This document shows, piece by piece, positions 51,020-64,000 of a DNA stretch of 64,000 bases. A program made the translations under genes and the position numbers. Position 1 is the stretch's first letter. Each line of letters opens with the position of its first letter. Source of the DNA: Megalobrama amblycephala. Its lineage: Eukaryota > Chordata > Actinopteri > Cypriniformes > Xenocyprididae. The notes under the pieces were generated by a model. The model was given only the letters and a program-made list of their open reading frames with translations. It did no database searches and was not told where the DNA came from. Location: positions 21,051,409 through 21,115,408 of the forward strand of contig NC_063049.1 in the NCBI RefSeq assembly GCF_018812025.1, written 5' to 3'.

Positions 51020-51115
51020 CACTAGTCACCACTCCTAATGTGCGTTCACTAACTTGGATGGGTTAAATACATGGGACAAATTCCGAGTATGGGTTACCAT
51101 GTTACTTATTAAGAA
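50880..51115 (+). mobile_element. tRNA-derived SINE
   Basis: The tRNA-like head has a B-box match, GGTTCGATTCT. It is followed by GCCCTTGAGCAAGGCACCTA, a TG microsatellite, and a tail AATACATGGGACAAATTCCG then AGTATGGGTTACCAT. The form matches teleost tRNA-derived SINEs; I do not assign the subfamily. It is not a functional tRNA gene. Confidence 0.65.
50988..51018. repeat. (TG)n microsatellite inside the SINE
   Basis: About 15 TG units between the tRNA-derived head and the tail of the SINE. Confidence 0.9.
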
Positions 51116-51138
51116 CCTTTCCATTGCACTTTATTTCT

Positions 51139-52784
51139 TTTAACCCTTGTGCGTCAATTTAAAAAAAGTTACTCTGAGGTCCTTAGAGGACAAAATGTCT
51201 GTAAAAAACTCGTAAAAACTTTGAAGCTTTGGAGTACAGACTTAGGTTTGATCTCAATTTAAAGAAGACACTTTGCAGATTATTGATAAACATATGTATA
51301 TACAAATGTATATTTTATAAAACATGCTGAACTCAAAATCTGCTATAAAATCAAAGCCATCTATCAAATCTAAAGAAGTGTTCAAAATTGACATCAAATT
51401 ACACGCTCAACACACAAATTACTCTCAAATATCACAAGCACACACACACACAGGTTTGTTTTGCTATCTGAGTGAGGAAATTCCATAGGCGTAATGGTTT
51501 TTATACTGTACAAACTGTATATTCTATCCCCCTACACTAACCCTACTCCTAAACCTACCCATCATCGAAAACATTCAGCATTTTTACAATTTTAATAAAA
51601 CATTGTTTAGTATGCGTTTAAAGCTATTTTAAATGTGAGGACTCATGAAATGTGCTCATATTTCAAGTTTACGTCGTAATACCAGTGTAATACCCATGTC
51701 ATTATATAAATTTGTGTCCGCATAAAATCACAAAAATCCGCGCACACACACACACACACAAACAAACAAACCACACTTCCATCCATAATACACCCACACA
51801 ATTTTAGCTGCATAATTTATCCAATTGGCTCGATAATACGCAGAAGCAGAAAACTGGAAATTTATGGAGTATTTGCTTTATAGGCCAAACCTGAGAAAAT
51901 GCACCATCTGGCAAAAATAGTAAACATTTTAATTTAATTTAATTTAATGTTGAAGACTTGCCAACAGAACAGAATGAAAGCCTATTAACAAAGACTGCAT
52001 CATTTTATAGTTAAATGGCTTTGGGATTAAAAATTACAGTTTTAATGGGTTTCAATGGGGACATTTTTGTCCTTAAAGGTGATACAGAGGATCTTTTCGT
52101 CAACTGAGAAACCAAAGACTGTTAGTGAGTTTTTGAAATGAGCGCATGCGTAAGAACAACCCCCCTCCTTCACAGCTCATTTCGAGGGAACGCCTCCCAA
52201 GACTCGTGCACGAGTATTGGAACACGAGTGTTTACCACCGGCATTCGCTGTGTCATGTTAGTGGATTCATTATGTCGAACTCACCACAGTTAACTCATAA
52301 TCTGCAGTTGTTAATGTTACTCCTGTCTCCTGACAAAAACATTACATGCGGTGCCTGTGGAGTGTGGGAAGTTACTGGAGCACGCAGCCGCGCTCGTCTC
52401 TCACAAGGAACGTCATGGCAGTGATTGAAAAGCCAGTGGGCCAATCGTTTACGCGATGATCACGTAAACGATTGGCTGATGTTTTTAAGGCCCTACCTCG
52501 TGCACAGATGATGTATATTAATATTATTCCTTTCAGTGCACCTAATAAATAGTCTTTTATCAGTTAGTAAAGACAGTTTCAAGTAATATTGCAAAAATGT
52601 ATAAAACAAAACATCATCTTTAGCACCTTTAAGGTCTTAAGTGTAAATAATTTGTGTACCTAAATAGATTTATGAAAGGAAATGAGGTTAAAATCTTAAA
52701 ATTGCAATAAAAATAAATGTTGTATAATAATAATAATAAAATTAAAAAGACAAAAATGTCCTTAAGGACACACAAAGGTTAAAG
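51139..52784. mobile_element. Third-level MITE in the nest
   Basis: TTTAACCCTTGTGCGTC on the left and GACACACAAAGGTTAAAG on the right. The interior includes ACAAAATGTCTG-like repeats of GTCCTTAAGGAC and another insertion at 52073-52632. Confidence 0.55.
52073..52632. mobile_element. TTAA-flanked element, innermost level
   Basis: TTAAAGGTGATACAGAGGAT on the left, CATCTTTAGCACCTTTAA on the right, bounded by TTAA. It holds a perfect 13-bp hairpin, CCAATCGTTTACG against CGTAAACGATTGG, at about 52440-52474. Confidence 0.65.
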
Positions 52785-52988
52785 AACTGTTGACTGAAAG
52801 GTTCTTTGGGGAACCAAAAATAGTTCTTCAATGACATCACTGAGAAAACCCCCTTTTGGAAACTTTATTTTTCAGAGTGTAATGTATACCACTTAGGATC
52901 TAAAATGTACACTTTAGGTAATAATATGTTCCTTTAAGCTACTAAAATGTACCTTATATTTACACCCTGTAGGTATAAATATAAGGTA

Positions 52989-53879
52989 CAGTGGGTATGG
53001 AAAGTATTCAGACCCCTTTAAATTTTTCACTCTTTGTTATATTGCAGCCATTAGCTAAAATCATTTAAGTTCATTTTTTTCCTCATTAATGTACACACAG
53101 CACCCCATATTGACAGAAAAACACAGAATTGTTGATATTTTTGCAGATTTATTAAAAAAGAAAAACTGAAATATCACATGGTCCTAAGTATTCAGACCCT
53201 TTGCTGTGACACTCATATATTTAACTCAGGTGCTGTCCATTTCTTCTGATCATCCTTGAGATGGTTCTACACCTTCATTTGAGTCCAGATGTGTTTGATT
53301 ATACTGATTGGACTTGATTAGGAAAGCCACACACCTGTCTATATAAGACCTTACAGCTCACAGTGCATGTCAGAGCAAATGAGAATCATGAGGTCAAATG
53401 AACTGCCTGAAGAGCTCAGAGACAGAATTGTGGCAAGGCACAGATCTGGCCAAGGTTACAAAAACATTTCTGCTGTACTTAAGGTTCCTAAGAGCACAGT
53501 GGCCTCCATAATCCTTAAATGGAAGACGTTTGGGACGACCAGAAACCTTCCTAGAGCTGGCCGTCCGGCCAAACTGAGCTATCGGGGGAGAAGAGCCTTG
53601 GTGAGAGAGGTAAAGAAGTCCACCAACGTTTACCATCCAACCTGACAGAACTGGAGAGGATCTGCAAGGAGGAATGGCAGAGGATCCCCAAATCCAGGTG
53701 TGAAAAACTGGTTGCATCTTTCCCAAAAAGACTCATGGCTGTATTAGATCAAAAGGGTGCTTCTACTAAATACTGAGCAAAGGGTCTGAATACTCAGGAC
53801 CATGTGATATTTCAGTTTTTCTTTTTTAATAAATCTGCAGATTTATTTAAGGGGGTCTGAATACTTTCCGTACCCACTG
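52989..53879 (+). mobile_element. Internally deleted Tc1/mariner element
   Basis: Ends CAGTGGGTATGGAAAGTATT and AATACTTTCCGTACCCACTG, with TA on both sides. Only the transposase N-terminus (53367-53645) and C-terminal codons (LTELERICKEEWQRIPKSRC onward) remain; the catalytic centre has been deleted. Confidence 0.9.
53367..53645 (+). pseudogene. Truncated Tc1 transposase: DNA-binding domain only
   Basis: 92 codons from ATG: ELPEELRDRIVARHRSGQGY, then ISAVLKVPKSTVASIILKW and FGTTRNLPRAGRPAKLSYRG. This is the paired-like helix-turn-helix region that binds Tc1 ends. It stops after VREVKKSTNVYHPT at the deletion junction, so no DDE residues are present and it cannot catalyse transposition. Confidence 0.85.
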
Positions 53880-53935
53880 TACAAATGTGTACCTTTAAAC
53901 CCACTGACAGCTTTTGTACCATTTTCCTGAGAGTG

Positions 53936-54100
53936 TACATACTGAGATGTTTGCCGAAATGGAGGGATGTTCATCTGAGAGATGAATAAAGAGAAAAATA
54001 CAGCACCTCTGCTGACAGCACTCAACAAAAAGGAAAGAAGTCTGGCTACCTGGAAAAAAAGGACTGGAAATGAGGATGATGAGGGAGTCCTTCACTGGCG
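53936..54100 (-). other. Probable prkag3 3' UTR
   Basis: Lies between the prkag3 stop and the outer edge of the transposon nest. No AATAAA on the minus strand in this interval. The nearest hexamers (ATTAAA, AATAAA) fall inside the Tc1 right end at about 53825-53845. Confidence 0.35.
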
Positions 54101-62950
<8,850 letters not shown>

Positions 62951-64000
62951 CTAAATCAGGAGAGAAAGCCGGCCCAGGCACGCAGAGGGCTGAACGTGAG
63001 ACAGGGGGAGGAGAATCACCGATGTTGCGAATGTGAGTGGTTGTGTATTCAAAACACCCCTGTAACAGACCTGGTCTTGGACAGCATAAACAGGACCTCA
63101 GTCAAAAGATGTATAAGATGACTCAACATGACCTATTTCAAAATTTAATGGGAATTTAAGACAATTATGACTTGCTAATTTATTAATTCATGTTTAATGG
63201 AAGATCAATCAGCTGAAAAGCATACTGTTGACATTAAAGAGCACTGCAAGGCCATGACCTGCAAAGTGATAATAAAAATGTCAAGAGTTGTCTATTTTTG
63301 TCTCCTGTGATCTGATGATCACAGTATGTGCCTTTGGACCTTGTGTTCATCATTTCGTTCTTCAAGACTACGTTAGGCCACGGAGCAGGTTTCACTGTCA
63401 GTTTTCTTAACTCATTACAGTAGTGTTTTTCTAATAATTGGCAATAATGTAGCAGAAAGTTGAGATAAAATAATTACTAAAGATACACCATGTAACTTCT
63501 AGCACTCTAGCGGTTAAAAAATAAAACTGCATGCATCTTGCAGAAGAACATTGTTTTAGCTCTGCTTCTCTGTGTAAATGAATGTGGTTCGGAGCACAGG
63601 TGTAAAAGTCTAAAAGATTACATCCTCACAAACCTTATACTGTATATCTTGATTTTGTTACAAATTTACTGTCATATAAAGTAGGCCACAGATTCATGGC
63701 TCACGCCTCTTTTATCTCCAGCTTTCCTCAAGAGTTGCAACTTCTGCCCAAATATGCCTCTTTCCAACGATGGACACGATCACTGCCCATAGTATTTAGA
63801 ATTCAACATCTAAAAGATACTTTGACTGATCTGTGTGAGCACTGTAGTACGCTACCAATGTCAGAGAGACAACTTTGCGTTGCTGAATTAGATCCCAACT
63901 CATCTGTTAGCCCAGCTCAACAAGGTTCAGCCCTGCTGCACATTCAAAAGCATTGTGCGTCAGCAGCAACTGGCGCATCATGGACAAAGAGAAAAATGTC
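62951..64000. other. Right-edge sequence, no gene assigned
   Basis: Should lie upstream of or within the 5' part of prkag3. No further gamma-3 exon was recognised on the minus strand, and no plus-strand protein is convincing. The last 350 bp are somewhat richer in GC and could hold an exon or promoter, but nothing supports a specific call. Confidence 0.4.

Larger units (their letters stand above)
50831..52880. mobile_element. Second-level MITE in the nest
   Basis: ACTCTTAAAAATAAAAGC on the left, TTTATTTTTCAGAGTGT on the right. Remaining host pieces include AAGAACCTTTCCATTGCACT and GAAAGGTTCTTTGGGGAACC. It contains a tRNA-derived SINE and a third-level MITE. Confidence 0.6.
50769..53935. mobile_element. 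Outer MITE hosting a multi-level transposon nest
   Basis: CACTCTCAGAAAAAATGG at the left and CCATTTTCCTGAGAGTG at the right, with TA on both outer sides. The host itself is only a few hundred bp (AAGCTGTCACTGGGATGG, AAGGTACA blocks). It is interrupted by an element at 50831-52880 and a Tc1 derivative at 52989-53879. Confidence 0.65.

Overview
The window looks like nuclear DNA of a cyprinid teleost (zebrafish/carp group). It is AT-rich, its genes are split into many small exons with vertebrate splice sites, and introns and spacers are packed with short DNA transposons of types common in cyprinids: TTAA-flanked fold-back elements beginning near GTTCACCCAAAAATG, Tc1/mariner copies, and hAT elements with 8-bp duplications. 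The species cannot be fixed from this sequence alone. All exon models come from reading frames, splice signals and intron phase; there is no transcript support.

Layout. (1) 1-5.7 kb is repeat-rich spacer. (2) 5.7-18.3 kb, plus strand, is a locus of phase-compatible exons. Exons 5708-6218, 9125-9562 and 17711-18267 join into an uncharacterised 501-residue protein with an N-terminal helix, SUMO-type KxE motifs and an Arg-rich C-terminal region. Between its last two exons lie a Lys/Arg-rich terminal exon (12933-13228) and a four-exon DUF4806 unit (15168-16117). Both enter in the same intron phase, so they may be alternative 3' ends or separate genes. (3) 19.8-47.7 kb, minus strand, is a complete 42-exon type-II ferlin. 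It has no C2A, C2B is the first C2 domain, and it ends in one C-terminal membrane anchor. The frame is open from ATG to stop across every junction, giving about 1817 residues, close to Fer1l4/Fer1l6/otoferlin relatives. (4) 47.7-54.1 kb is spacer dominated by one deeply nested transposon cluster. (5) 54.1-62.95 kb, minus strand, is the muscle-type AMP-activated kinase gamma-3 gene (prkag3) with all four CBS repeats. The N-terminal extension and true start lie upstream of the exons found.

Functionally, the ferlin should be a tail-anchored vesicle/membrane-fusion protein and prkag3 the nucleotide-sensing subunit of AMPK. They are neighbours in the same orientation, with no sign of a shared pathway. 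The first locus is convergent with the ferlin. I found no CRISPR array, rRNA, intact tRNA gene or intact transposase. The most unusual features are the phase-1 exon cassette locus, two dispersed 12-15 bp motif arrays inside repeat-like DNA, two candidate GC-AG introns in the ferlin, an (AT)n tract split by two TA-target elements, and the multi-level transposon nest at 50.8-53.9 kb.
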